From JBGPIK01 sp041484845 (GTDB taxonomy: Bacteria; Desulfobacterota; Binatia; UBA9968), in assembly GCA_041484845.1 (NCBI GenBank), contig JBGPIK010000121.1:1-16175 (forward strand): 16,175 bases of DNA, written 5' to 3'. Of the stretch, positions 1-6,792 are shown in pieces. Both the position numbers and the translations under genes were made by a program. How positions within the stretch are numbered: position 1 is the first letter of the stretch; every line of letters begins with the position of its first letter. The notes beneath the pieces were generated by a model that was given only the letters and a program-made list of their open reading frames with translations, did no database searches and was not told the origin of the DNA.

Positions 1-1496
1 CTGTTGGAGCCCAGCAACTGGCGTGCGAAACGCAGTGCTTCTTTAATGTCGGTGCCGTGCTCCATGAAATAGGTAAGCGAGATGATCGACGGCAGGTCTT
101 CCGCTTTGATCAGCTTCGCATTGGAACGAAAGGCAACCAGGTGCAGCCTGTCCTGCGGATATTTGGTTTCAATGAGCCGGTGCAGCGCCAGGGCCACCTT
201 TTTACCTGCATGCAGCGCGTCATTCATCAGCATGGAATAGCTCACATCGATGAGCAGGACGGTCTCACTGGTAGTGGAAAACTCCACGCGATGAACGGAG
301 AAGTCATCAGGGGCGATCCTGAGCGGCGTCCCGGTTTTGTGTTTCTCCAGCGCGTTGAAGAGCGTCTCGCCAATGTTGACATGCATGGCATCGCCAAATT
401 CGTATTTTTTCGTTTCTTCCAATCGCTCGCCCTGGGATCCGCGCGCCGCGGTATTGTGATTGCCCCAGCGGCTCTTGTTGAGGATTTGAAAAATTTCACG
501 CAGCGCCTTGTCGCCGATTTTGCGCATGCCTCGCGGCGTCAGCTTAAGACCGTGGCTGGTGCGAACGATGTAACCCTGTTCTTCAAGCGTCTGCTCGACG
601 TCTTTTAAATACTTCAGGTGCTCATAAGCCTCTTCGCCCAGCAGACTACGGATTTCTTCGAGATTGAGCTCCGACGGATCGCCCATGCCGCGTTGGCCCC
701 AGCGCAGGAAACGCTCCAGGCCACGCAACTGCCCCAGGATCTGGCCCGCCTCGCCCATACCCATACGCTGGGAGCCCTGAAACGGGTATTGGCTCATGAG
801 CTGTTCCAATTGCTGCATCTGATTCATCATATCGCTAAGCTGTTGCAGCTGCTGTTGCGTCAGGGAATCGAGATTTTCGAGAAGATTGTCGAGATCATCC
901 ACTGCGGTGTCCAGCATCTGAGGCAAATTCTTGAGAAAATTCTCGTCTTCCAAAAGTTTGTTTATCCGGTCCAGCATGTCCATCAGACCTTGATAATCCT
1001 GGCCCGAGAGATTCTGGGGTTGCGGCATGCTGCGTTCAGAGATTTGGTTTTGCAGCCGTTTTTGCAGCTCCTGGTAGCGCTGATAAGCCTCCTGCATTCG
1101 CCGTGACATTTCGTTCATGTTGCCGGCGTACTTGCCCGACAGGCGCTCCATAAAATTGCGCATCTTGTCGTGATAGGCTTCCAGTTTTTCCGCCAGGCTG
1201 CCGAGCTTGTCGCTGAGCGCTTGCGTTTCTTCAGGCGTGAGCTTGAAGGAATCGGGGGAGTATTGATTGAGCAGCTCGCGTCGTTTCTGTTCCGCCTCGC
1301 GCAAAAACTCGCGCATTCCTTTCACCGAACGCAAGCCGTCTTCCGAGGTCAAGCCGCGGCGCATCAGGTCGCGTAAAGCGTGACGCACGCCTTCTTCTTC
1401 TAACAAGTTATCCGAAAGGTGCCTGAGGAGATCGTCTGTAGTGGGAAAGAGAACCTGCTGCTTGCCATCCCATTGGGTATAGCGATGGATTCTCAT
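1..1496 (-). CDS. VWA-domain protein, 3' end beyond window
   Basis: Reading the minus strand from ATG at 1496 gives an uninterrupted frame of about 498 codons that leaves the window with no stop. The first ~260 residues are strongly helical and rich in Gln, Glu, Leu and Met (for example MMNQMQQLEQLM), suggesting coiled-coil. A von Willebrand A domain begins near residue 405. Its MIDAS motif DVSYS (DxSxS) lies at about residues 417-421, and the second metal-site threonine is in HGTDIKEAL near residue 482. The opening MRIHRYTQWDG resembles the family described as uncharacterised vWA proteins (COG4867). Relatives often sit beside a MoxR or Mg-chelatase-like AAA ATPase, but that neighbour would lie outside this window. 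The likely role is metal-dependent protein binding in a chaperone-like ATPase/VWA pair, which is an inference. The start has no clear Shine-Dalgarno. The gene is transcribed divergently from the FAD oxidoreductase. Confidence 0.85.
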   Translation of the reverse strand, partial: MRIHRYTQWDGKQQVLFPTTDDLLRHLSDNLLEEEGVRHALRDLMRRGLTSEDGLRSVKGMREFLREAEQKRRELLNQYSPDSFKLTPEETQALSDKLGSLAEKLEAYHDKMRNFMERLSGKYAGNMNEMSRRMQEAYQRYQELQKRLQNQISERSMPQPQNLSGQDYQGLMDMLDRINKLLEDENFLKNLPQMLDTAVDDLDNLLENLDSLTQQQLQQLSDMMNQMQQLEQLMSQYPFQGSQRMGMGEAGQILGQLRGLERFLRWGQRGMGDPSELNLEEIRSLLGEEAYEHLKYLKDVEQTLEEQGYIVRTSHGLKLTPRGMRKIGDKALREIFQILNKSRWGNHNTAARGSQGERLEETKKYEFGDAMHVNIGETLFNALEKHKTGTPLRIAPDDFSVHRVEFSTTSETVLLIDVSYSMLMNDALHAGKKVALALHRLIETKYPQDRLHLVAFRSNAKLIKAEDLPSIISLTYFMEHGTDIKEALRFARQLLGSN

Positions 1497-1648
1497 TACC
1501 CAAACTATAACGCAGATCTGTTGCGATTAAAACCCTAATCCATGTCGAGTCGTTTCTCCGATCCTTGTGACTCAGATCTGCGGCTAGCCGATGCTGCGAG
1601 GCTATGGCTCAAACGTTTTGAATAGGTTATGAATGAAGACGAGTTGTA
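1497..1648. promoter_or_regulatory. divergent intergenic region with two CAGATCTG palindromes
   Basis: This 152-bp gap separates the divergent VWA and FAD oxidoreductase genes, so it must hold the promoters for both. The 8-bp palindrome CAGATCTG occurs at 1513-1520 and again at 1573-1580, exactly 60 bp apart start to start. I could not pick out convincing -35/-10 pairs. The palindromes could be operator half-sites, but this rests only on their repetition. Confidence 0.3.
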
Positions 1649-2761
1649 ATGATTTCAGTCGAATACGTTATCATAGGCGCGGGCTTTGCCGGCGCCGCCA
1701 CCGCGTACCATCTGACACAGCGCGGGCGAACGGATATCTTGCTTCTGGAACAGGAAGCGGTTCCGGGTTTCCATTCTTCGGGCCGCAATGCTGCAATGAT
1801 TCGCCAGTGTGTATCCGACCCCGCTCTCACCTGTCTGGCGCGCGACGGCGCGGCCTTCTTGCGCAATCTGCCCGCCGACTTTCCGGTGGCGGTCCAATAT
1901 AAACAGCACGGTTCGCTGCTCCTCGGTTCCGGAATAGGTTGGGAAAAACTGCGTCACGATGCTGAAATCGGTGCCAGTTTGGGTGTTGACGTGCGGTTGT
2001 GGACTCCCGAGCAAGCAAGGAATTTTGTGGCTGTGCTTCGCGATGCGGAATTTGACGGCGCGGTGTGGTGTGCCAGCGACGGAGTGATCGACATTCACGC
2101 GCTCCTTTCCGGTTACCTCAAGGCCGCGACTGTTGCCGGCGCGCGCATGCGCTGCGGCACTGCGGTTAAAGCTATCGTTCAGCAAGGTAGCGATGGTTTC
2201 GAAGTTATGACCACCCGCGAGACCATCAAGACCAAAATCTTGATCAATGCCAGCGGGGCGTGGGCCAATCCGGTTGCAAAAATGGCCGGTGCCGCCGAGC
2301 TGCCTCTCTCTGCGTGCCGCCGCCATCTTTTCGTTTCGCCGCCCATGGATTGGGTGGAACCGAGCTGGCCCTTTGTATGGGATGTGAGCCACGATATTTA
2401 TTTCCGTCCCGAAGGACAAGGGCTGCTGCTCTGCGCTTGCGATCAACAGGAAATGTCCGCATGTGATCCTCCGGTGGATCCCGCCATGGAGGAATCGCTT
2501 GCGGAAAAGATCCAGCGCACCATGCCCGCGCTTTCACGGGTCTCGATCAACAAACGATGGGCTGGACTCAGAACCCTTAGCAGCGACGGTCGCTTCGTCA
2601 TTGGCTGGGATGCGGGGCTTCAGGGATTTTTCTGGGTGGCCGGGCTTGGCGGACACGGCGTTACGACCAGCTCCGCGTCTGGCGCTCTGGCCGCGGATCT
2701 TATCGCCGCCGGACCCAGCAAAAAATCGGCAGCGTTCTCTCCCGAGCGATTTTTTATTTAA
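1649..2761 (+). CDS. FAD-dependent oxidoreductase, DAO family
   Basis: A 370-residue protein of the glycine/D-amino-acid oxidase (DAO) fold, COG0665-like. The N-terminal Rossmann dinucleotide motif GAGFAG lies at residues 10-15, followed by a basic/acidic end of the nucleotide fold (LLLEQ). The FAD-binding segment HSSGRNAAMIRQ follows at about residues 43-54, as in D-arginine dehydrogenase-like enzymes. The C-terminal FAD motif is WAGLRTLSSDGRFVIG with GLGGHGVTTS close behind. Length and both ends look complete. Members oxidise secondary or primary amines (D-amino acids, glycine, sarcosine, betaine derivatives) to imines, passing electrons to O2 or a carrier; the substrate here cannot be assigned. 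The start ATG at 1649 has only a weak purine-rich leader. The gene leads a plus-strand run ending with HDO and bicupin genes, and the HDO fragment abuts its stop codon directly. Confidence 0.88.
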   Translation: MISVEYVIIGAGFAGAATAYHLTQRGRTDILLLEQEAVPGFHSSGRNAAMIRQCVSDPALTCLARDGAAFLRNLPADFPVAVQYKQHGSLLLGSGIGWEKLRHDAEIGASLGVDVRLWTPEQARNFVAVLRDAEFDGAVWCASDGVIDIHALLSGYLKAATVAGARMRCGTAVKAIVQQGSDGFEVMTTRETIKTKILINASGAWANPVAKMAGAAELPLSACRRHLFVSPPMDWVEPSWPFVWDVSHDIYFRPEGQGLLLCACDQQEMSACDPPVDPAMEESLAEKIQRTMPALSRVSINKRWAGLRTLSSDGRFVIGWDAGLQGFFWVAGLGGHGVTTSSASGALAADLIAAGPSKKSAAFSPERFFI

Positions 2762-2924
2762 GAAATTGAGCCGCCCGTGCGGTACCGTTGACGAAGAAGT
2801 GGCGCGCAAATACGCGATCACGGAGACGGCGGAAAAGGCCGTGATCAAGGGCGCGACGGAAAGTTTGTCAATCGATCGCGTCTATCGCGGCCATCTCGCC
2901 GACATGCTGGATGCGCTGCCCTGA
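2762..2924 (+). pseudogene. C-terminal remnant of an HDO/TenA-PqqC-like paralogue
   Basis: Immediately after the FAD gene's stop there is an open reading frame that stops at 2924 and encodes the tail of a protein homologous to the next gene. Its segment KGATESLSIDRVYRGHLAD aligns without gaps to KGAHESMAIDRAYRGALAY of the intact protein, with 13 of 25 residues identical over the aligned tail. The preceding helix (KYAITETAEKAVI) aligns less well. The metal-binding helices are absent and no conventional start is present; GTG at 2799 would give only a 42-residue peptide. I read this as the stump of a divergent tandem copy whose first ~190 codons were deleted, bringing the FAD gene directly against it. 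Similarity is moderate, so the duplication was old before the deletion. Confidence 0.72.
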
Positions 2925-2960
2925 TCCAATACCAAAGGCCAAGGCGCTCATGGAGGCAAC

Positions 2961-3665
2961 ATGAGTATCGTCGATGATCTAACGAAGACTCTGGATCAAT
3001 GGGTGAACGAGCAATTTGAATCTGCAGAATTCAAACGGTTGTTTTCCGTGCCGATGACCCTTGAGCGCGGCCGCTTTTATGTCATTCAAAGCGCGCTTTA
3101 TACCGCCAATCGGCGTGACTGCTGGGGCTATGTTCAAGGCGCGGCTCCACTCGCGGTAAAGAGAATGATCTGGAAGCATGAAAGCGATGAATTAGTGAAT
3201 GATCCGCGCGCCAACACCGATCACTATACTCTGACCGTAAGACAGGGAGAGCATCTGGGCCTGAAACCAGAGGATTTTGAGACGGTCGATCTCCCGCCGA
3301 TGGTGCGCGCTTGCTTTTACGCTTGGTGCTATATCGCCATTCGCAGCCATTGGCTTACCGCGTACACGTCATCGCACATGTTGGAACGGCGCAACAACGG
3401 AGAAATTGTTAAAGGCGGCGGCATGTCTTTTCGCATGGGTATGAAATTTGAAAAGGAATTAGGGATCAGCCTAAAAAAAATGGCTTCTTTGGATCTTCAT
3501 GCCGTTGCCGACACAGTTCATTCCGACGATATGGCGGGGATGTTCGACGTCTATGTTAAAACGGCGGAGGATCGCGACTTGGTTCTTAAAGGTGCGCACG
3601 AATCGATGGCGATTGACCGCGCCTACCGCGGCGCTCTTGCCTATTACATGAACGACATCAAGTAG
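2961..3665 (+). CDS. heme-oxygenase-like diiron oxidase (HDO), TenA/PqqC-like
   Basis: A 234-residue all-helical protein of the TENA/THI-4/PqqC superfamily ('iron-containing redox enzyme family'). The most telling feature is H180-AVA-D184-TV-H187, the HX3DX2H motif of the third ligand helix in heme-oxygenase-like diiron enzymes (CADD, UndA, SznF type). Candidate ligands upstream are E74 or E77 in WKHESDEL, H88 in RANTDHY and E142 in MLERRNNGE. Classical PqqC and thiaminase TenA do not use this full set, so a metal-dependent oxidase acting on a carboxylate or amine substrate is more likely. The exact reaction is unknown. The start at 2961 is supported by GGAGG at 2952-2956. Upstream lies the stump of a paralogue; downstream, after 129 bp, a bicupin gene. 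No signal peptide, so cytoplasmic. Confidence 0.82.
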   Translation: MSIVDDLTKTLDQWVNEQFESAEFKRLFSVPMTLERGRFYVIQSALYTANRRDCWGYVQGAAPLAVKRMIWKHESDELVNDPRANTDHYTLTVRQGEHLGLKPEDFETVDLPPMVRACFYAWCYIAIRSHWLTAYTSSHMLERRNNGEIVKGGGMSFRMGMKFEKELGISLKKMASLDLHAVADTVHSDDMAGMFDVYVKTAEDRDLVLKGAHESMAIDRAYRGALAYYMNDIK

Positions 3666-3794
3666 CCACAGGGTCAGCGCAGGGAACATCGGGCGTGGGG
3701 ATCCGGGCTGCTACAGGAGATGGCCGCCGCGGCGCATGAGCAGGTTTGCCAACACTGCATTCTGAGCGGTTAACCTTTAGAAAGGAAATTTGCA

Positions 3795-4877
3795 ATGAAG
3801 AAGTTAAATGAAGCTTCGGCGTTTGTAAAAAAGAGTCCGTACGAAATCTACCAGGAGTGGGAGGGCATCCCCGTTTATAAAGATTTTATCATTTCGGATC
3901 TTTTGAAACTCGCGCTCGGCCATTGGGAACGGACCGGCGGCAACGCGGCATTCGTAAACATGGATGGTTCCGGCGGCACGTGTGACACGATCGTCGAAGA
4001 AATTCCTCCCGGCGCTCAACTCAAGCCGGTCCGTCACCTGTACGAGAAGGCGATTTTCATACTCCAAGGTCAGGGCGCTTCGACGATTTGGAACGACGGC
4101 GGCAAAAAACACACGCTCGAATGGCAAAAGGGCAGCCTATTTTCAACGCCACTCAACGTCTGGCACCAACACTTCAATGCTCAAGGCAAGGAGCCGGTAC
4201 GGATGATTTCCCTTACCGATGCGCCCGTAGTCATCAATCGCTACCGAAATTTGGATTATATCTTCAATAACAATTTCGTCTTCGACGATCGCTATAACGG
4301 CGGCGCCGACGAGTGGGGCAAGGGCGGCCGGTATCTGCCGGAGATCAAACGAGGACGCGCTTGGGAGTCCAACTTCATCGCTGACCTGTGGGGATTTCAG
4401 CCAAAGGACTACAAAGAGCGGGGCGGGGACAACCGGACGACGCTGTTTGAATTTGTCGATAACACCATGAGCGCTCATCTCTCGGAATTCCCGGTCGGAA
4501 AATACAAGAAAGCGCATCGCCATGGAGCGGGCGCGCATATCATTATGCTCACGGGCGCCGGTTATTCGTTTTTATGGGAGCAAGGGCAGGATCATAGCAA
4601 AAAGCGGGTGGAGTGGGGCCACATGAGCATGTTCGTTCCGCCCAGGCAATGGTGGCACCAACATTTCAACCCGGGCGCCGAGCCGGCTCGTTACCTTGCA
4701 CTGAAGCCTTGGGGTTTCAAGTTTCAGGTCGAAGATCTTAAAGACACGGGTGAAGATGTCAAAAAGGGCGGGGCGCAGATCGAATACGAAGATCAGAGCC
4801 CGGAAGTCCATGAGATTTTTCTTAAAGAATGCAAAGCACGCGGCGCGGAACCCAGTATGCCGATGTTCGGGACGTAA
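3795..4877 (+). CDS. bicupin protein, possible metal-dependent dioxygenase
   Basis: A 360-residue protein with two cupin barrels. The first spans about residues 60-145, with H81, E84 and the pair WHQH (H124, H126). The second spans about residues 215-305, with HRH (H241, H243), H248 and WWHQH (H288, H290). Repetition of the WHQHFN signature at the end of each barrel shows an internal duplication. Both barrels retain plausible metal-binding histidines. The arrangement resembles bicupin dioxygenases such as gentisate dioxygenase and cupins annotated as ethanolamine ammonia-lyase-binding, but no family motif settles the activity. The start is well supported by GAAAGGA ending eight bases before the ATG. 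The gene follows the HDO gene on the same strand, and the pair suggests a shared oxidative pathway. Cytoplasmic, with no signal peptide. Confidence 0.82.
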   Translation: MKKLNEASAFVKKSPYEIYQEWEGIPVYKDFIISDLLKLALGHWERTGGNAAFVNMDGSGGTCDTIVEEIPPGAQLKPVRHLYEKAIFILQGQGASTIWNDGGKKHTLEWQKGSLFSTPLNVWHQHFNAQGKEPVRMISLTDAPVVINRYRNLDYIFNNNFVFDDRYNGGADEWGKGGRYLPEIKRGRAWESNFIADLWGFQPKDYKERGGDNRTTLFEFVDNTMSAHLSEFPVGKYKKAHRHGAGAHIIMLTGAGYSFLWEQGQDHSKKRVEWGHMSMFVPPRQWWHQHFNPGAEPARYLALKPWGFKFQVEDLKDTGEDVKKGGAQIEYEDQSPEVHEIFLKECKARGAEPSMPMFGT

Positions 4878-5016
4878 AAAAGTTTTTCGAATCCGTTTAT
4901 TCTGTGCGCTGATCGTCAGTTCTACCTTCGCTCCGCGCCGTACACGGAAAAAACTAGATTCTTGCTTTTGCAATCTTGAACAAAACGACTTCAAGAAATT
5001 AAATCGCGCCACGGCT

Positions 5017-5076
5017 CGTCATCCCGCGCCAATGCGAGGGGTCTGAGAAAGATTTATCCCTTCGGTCGAAATGACG
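5017..5076. repeat. palindromic repeat, CGTCAT...ATGACG type
   Basis: A 60-bp unit starts CGTCATCCCG and ends CGAAATGACG, with the internal AGAAAGATT block typical of small dispersed intergenic repeats in environmental bacteria. The ends are complementary (CGTCAT / ATGACG). It has no coding capacity and was probably mobilised in trans or spread as a REP-like element. Family membership is recalled from general experience, not from a search. Confidence 0.55.
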
Positions 5077-5237
5077 ACATGAATCTTTTGCGTCTTTGCG
5101 CGCGCCATCTCCTCTCCGACTCAGCAATTCAAAAAGCAACCGAAATTTCAAAGATATTTGGCTAACCTTCTCAGCGCGTTCATGGTAAAAAAAGGTCTGT
5201 TGAGTGATGCATCCGGCGCCCTGCTAAATGTTCAATC

Positions 5238-5269
5238 GCTGCGGGTTTGATTCCCCGCAGCTTGCTGCG
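5238..5269. repeat. REP-like unit with two competing hairpins
   Basis: GCTGCGGG at 5238-5245 pairs perfectly with CCCGCAGC at 5254-5261 across an 8-base loop. The second arm can instead fold forward as CGCAGC-TT-GCTGCG (5256-5269). The core ATTCCCCGCAGCTTGCTGCG recurs nearly unchanged in the unit at 5411. Confidence 0.5.
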
Positions 5270-5300
5270 TAATGAGCTGTTCCACACCTCCTTAGAGTCC

Positions 5301-5376
5301 GTCATTCCCGAATGCTTCTAGCGGGAATCCAGGCGAGACCGAACCTGGACCCCCGATTAAAACATTCGGGGGTGAC
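5301..5376. repeat. palindromic repeat, GTCATTCCCG...CGGGGGTGAC type
   Basis: Left end GTCATTCCCGAATG (5301-5314) and right end CATTCGGGGGTGAC (5363-5376) are complementary at 12 of 14 positions. A nested pair TCCAGG (5328-5333) / CCTGGA (5344-5349) extends the fold. The 76-bp unit matches the widespread class of intergenic repeats that carry GTCATTCCCG and GGGAATCCAG. It is a MITE-like or REP-like element with no coding potential. Confidence 0.62.
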
Positions 5377-5410
5377 GCGGTTGGGATAACATCTCACCGC
5401 TATGTTCTGA

Positions 5411-5435
5411 TACCCCGTCAGCTTGCTGCGGGGTA
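5411..5435. repeat. REP-like hairpin directly before the pilin-like gene
   Basis: TACCCCG-T-CAGC (5411-5422) pairs with GCTGCGGGGTA (5425-5435) around a TT loop, with a single bulged T. The core is shared with the unit at 5249-5269. Its final TAG closes the pilin-like reading frame upstream, so this unit sets the outer limit for that gene's start. Transcribed, it would form a very stable stem 28 bases before the proposed start. Confidence 0.6.
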
Positions 5436-5463
5436 GTTCATTTGCCATTTTGTACGACGAAAA

Positions 5464-5817
5464 TTGCAGCAAAGCGGAGGACTCACGCTGCTGGAGTTGA
5501 TGGTGGTCCTGGCCGTCCTGGGAACGCTTGCTGCAATTGCCATTCAACAGTTTATGATCTACCGAAGCCGAGTCATTGACACGCAGATGCGCTTTGCTCT
5601 CAAGAGCGCCGCCGTCGCGATGGAAAGTTACTTTGCGGATTTTCAAAGTTATGCGACCTCGGTCACCGGCATTACCGCAGTCGGGTATCGCGCGACCAGC
5701 GGCGTTGCACTGACCATCAACGTCACCTCGGGTACGACATTCACTCTCATAGCCAGCAAGCCCTCCGGCACGCAGGCGAGTTTCTCGTTTGACAGCGTAA
5801 CCGGTTTGATTAATTAA
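5464..5817 (+). CDS. type IV pilin-like / pseudopilin (GspG/PilA class)
   Basis: The protein begins with a short leader and then GG|LTLLELMVVLAVLGTL, a class III prepilin signal. Gly is at -1, Glu at +5 of the mature form, followed by ~20 hydrophobic residues, so prepilin peptidase would cleave after the second Gly. The body to residue 117 is Thr/Ser/Gly-rich (ATSGVALTINVTSGTTFTLI), like minor pilins and pseudopilins. The proposed start is TTG at 5464, which has no Shine-Dalgarno. The frame is open back to 5437, and a start at ATT 5440 would give a leader containing VRRK, closer to normal prepilin leaders. No ATG or GTG lies in that stretch, so the native 5' end may have been lost to the adjacent repeat. 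No other pilus or type II secretion gene is nearby. Confidence 0.7.
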   Translation: MQQSGGLTLLELMVVLAVLGTLAAIAIQQFMIYRSRVIDTQMRFALKSAAVAMESYFADFQSYATSVTGITAVGYRATSGVALTINVTSGTTFTLIASKPSGTQASFSFDSVTGLIN

Positions 5818-5909
5818 GTAGCGGTGTTTTACCGTAGACTGCAACTAGTGGGCGGCGAGCGTGTACCGAGCGCTTCGAGCTTCCACTTAATCGCGATTCA
5901 AGTCAGCCG

Positions 5910-5955
5910 CTCCCCGGCTGGCAGGTCGGCCCGCAGCCGGGGAGGTCCTATTTTT
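5910..5955 (+). terminator. intrinsic terminator after the pilin-like gene
   Basis: CTCCCCGGCTG (5910-5920) pairs perfectly with CAGCCGGGGAG (5934-5944), an 11-bp GC-rich stem with a 13-base loop, followed within seven bases by TTTTT (5951-5955). The T-run is on the plus strand only, so it would stop transcription coming from the pilin-like gene before the convergent SDR gene. Confidence 0.65.
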
Positions 5956-6002
5956 AACCGACGACCTCGCGAATTGTATGTCTCCCGATGGTGCCGGCGG
6001 AG

Positions 6003-6734
6003 CTATTTGGGCGTGCGAAGAAAAATTGTCTGACCGGTAACGTACTTCGTTGCGTCAGAGAGCAGATAACGAATCAGACCGACGATCTCATCCTTTCGGG
6101 TAAGTCCGTCCATAAGCGGCGGTACGGCTTCGCGTTTTTTGAATTCTTCGGGAGTCGACCCTGCTCTGGACATGGGTGTGTCGGTTGCGCCCGGGCAAAT
6201 GGCGTTGACCGTTATATCGTAAGGCGCCAATTCGACGGCGAGAGATTTTGTAAAGGCAATCACGCCGGCTTTCGATGCCGCATAATGTGCCGATCCTGCC
6301 TGTCCCGCGACGCCGCGACCGGAGGCAATATTGATGATGCGGCCCTGCTTTTTGGGAATCATGTGCTTGGCAGCGGCTTGAGAGCACAAAAACGTTCCTT
6401 TTAAATTAATTCTCAATACGCGGTCCCACTCTGCTTCCGGCAATTCAACAACGGGCATGCGCGTCATCACTCCCGCGCCGTTGAAAAGAATATCAAGCTT
6501 TCCATATTGGGCGAGAACTTGTTTCATCATTTCTGAGACACTGTCTTTGCTGCCGACGTCTACCTGAACGGCTATGGCGTCCCCTTTGGCCTGGCGAATA
6601 TCTGCGGCAACTTTTTCAGCGGCTTCTTTGGCGTAGTCCGCCACCACCACTTTAAGTCCGTCCGTAGCTAGACCACGGCATATTTCGGACCCGATGCCTC
6701 CCGCGCCCCCTGTCACGACTATTACTTGGTTCAC
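6003..6734 (-). CDS. SDR-family NAD(P)-dependent oxidoreductase
   Basis: A 243-residue classical short-chain dehydrogenase, FabG-like. The cofactor motif TGGAGGIG is at residues 8-15, with acidic D33 nearby suggesting NAD preference. NGAG is at 85-88, and the catalytic set is N110, S138, Y151 and K155 (YAASK), followed by the PG motif near 181. The start is a GTG at 6734 with a good AGGAGA at 6741-6746. Length matches the family. The C-terminus reads TGQTIFLRTPK where relatives usually have TGQTI followed by a small Gly-rich end, so the last few residues may be altered. The substrate is unknown. It is the last gene of the minus-strand series, 58 bp beyond the ruined cobalamin-binding gene, with its own ribosome binding site. 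It converges on the pilin-like gene. Confidence 0.9.
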   Translation of the reverse strand: MNQVIVVTGGAGGIGSEICRGLATDGLKVVVADYAKEAAEKVAADIRQAKGDAIAVQVDVGSKDSVSEMMKQVLAQYGKLDILFNGAGVMTRMPVVELPEAEWDRVLRINLKGTFLCSQAAAKHMIPKKQGRIINIASGRGVAGQAGSAHYAASKAGVIAFTKSLAVELAPYDITVNAICPGATDTPMSRAGSTPEEFKKREAVPPLMDGLTRKDEIVGLIRYLLSDATKYVTGQTIFLRTPK

Positions 6735-6792
6735 GAATTATCTCCTTTCCGAAGTCTCTTGCGCCGGACGCTATCACCGCGCCTGTTGACGG

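Larger units (their letters stand above)
4878..5463. other. gene-free stretch holding a cluster of palindromic repeats
   Basis: This 586-bp gap has no credible coding sequence. Its second two-thirds is made of short inverted-repeat units listed separately (5017-5076, 5238-5269, 5301-5376, 5411-5435). The first ~135 bp after the bicupin stop is A/T-rich with no clear hairpin terminator. The last unit ends just before the pilin-like gene, so the promoter of that gene must lie within or upstream of the repeats. Confidence 0.6.

Noticed and set aside
57..1376. Three open plus-strand frames over the VWA region
   Set aside because: They lie antisense to the uninterrupted VWA frame, have no family resemblance and stop and start irregularly; the minus-strand translation with its MIDAS motif is clearly the real gene.
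1655..2446. A 263-codon minus-strand open frame
   Set aside because: Antisense shadow of the FAD oxidoreductase; no plausible fold or ribosome site.
3666..3776. Open stretch in frame after the HDO stop, including a short peptide with CQHC
   Set aside because: The frame stays open for 36 codons past the TAG, but the segment lacks homology to HDO proteins and its ATG at 3720 sits directly on the AGGAG, so stop-codon readthrough or a small gene is not supported.
5017..5435. Possible CRISPR array
   Set aside because: The repeated units differ in sequence and spacing and are self-complementary intergenic repeats; there are no regular direct repeats with unique spacers.
5302..5844. A 180-codon minus-strand frame opposite the pilin-like gene
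   Set aside because: It crosses two palindromic repeats and is antisense to the prepilin signal; no domain seen.
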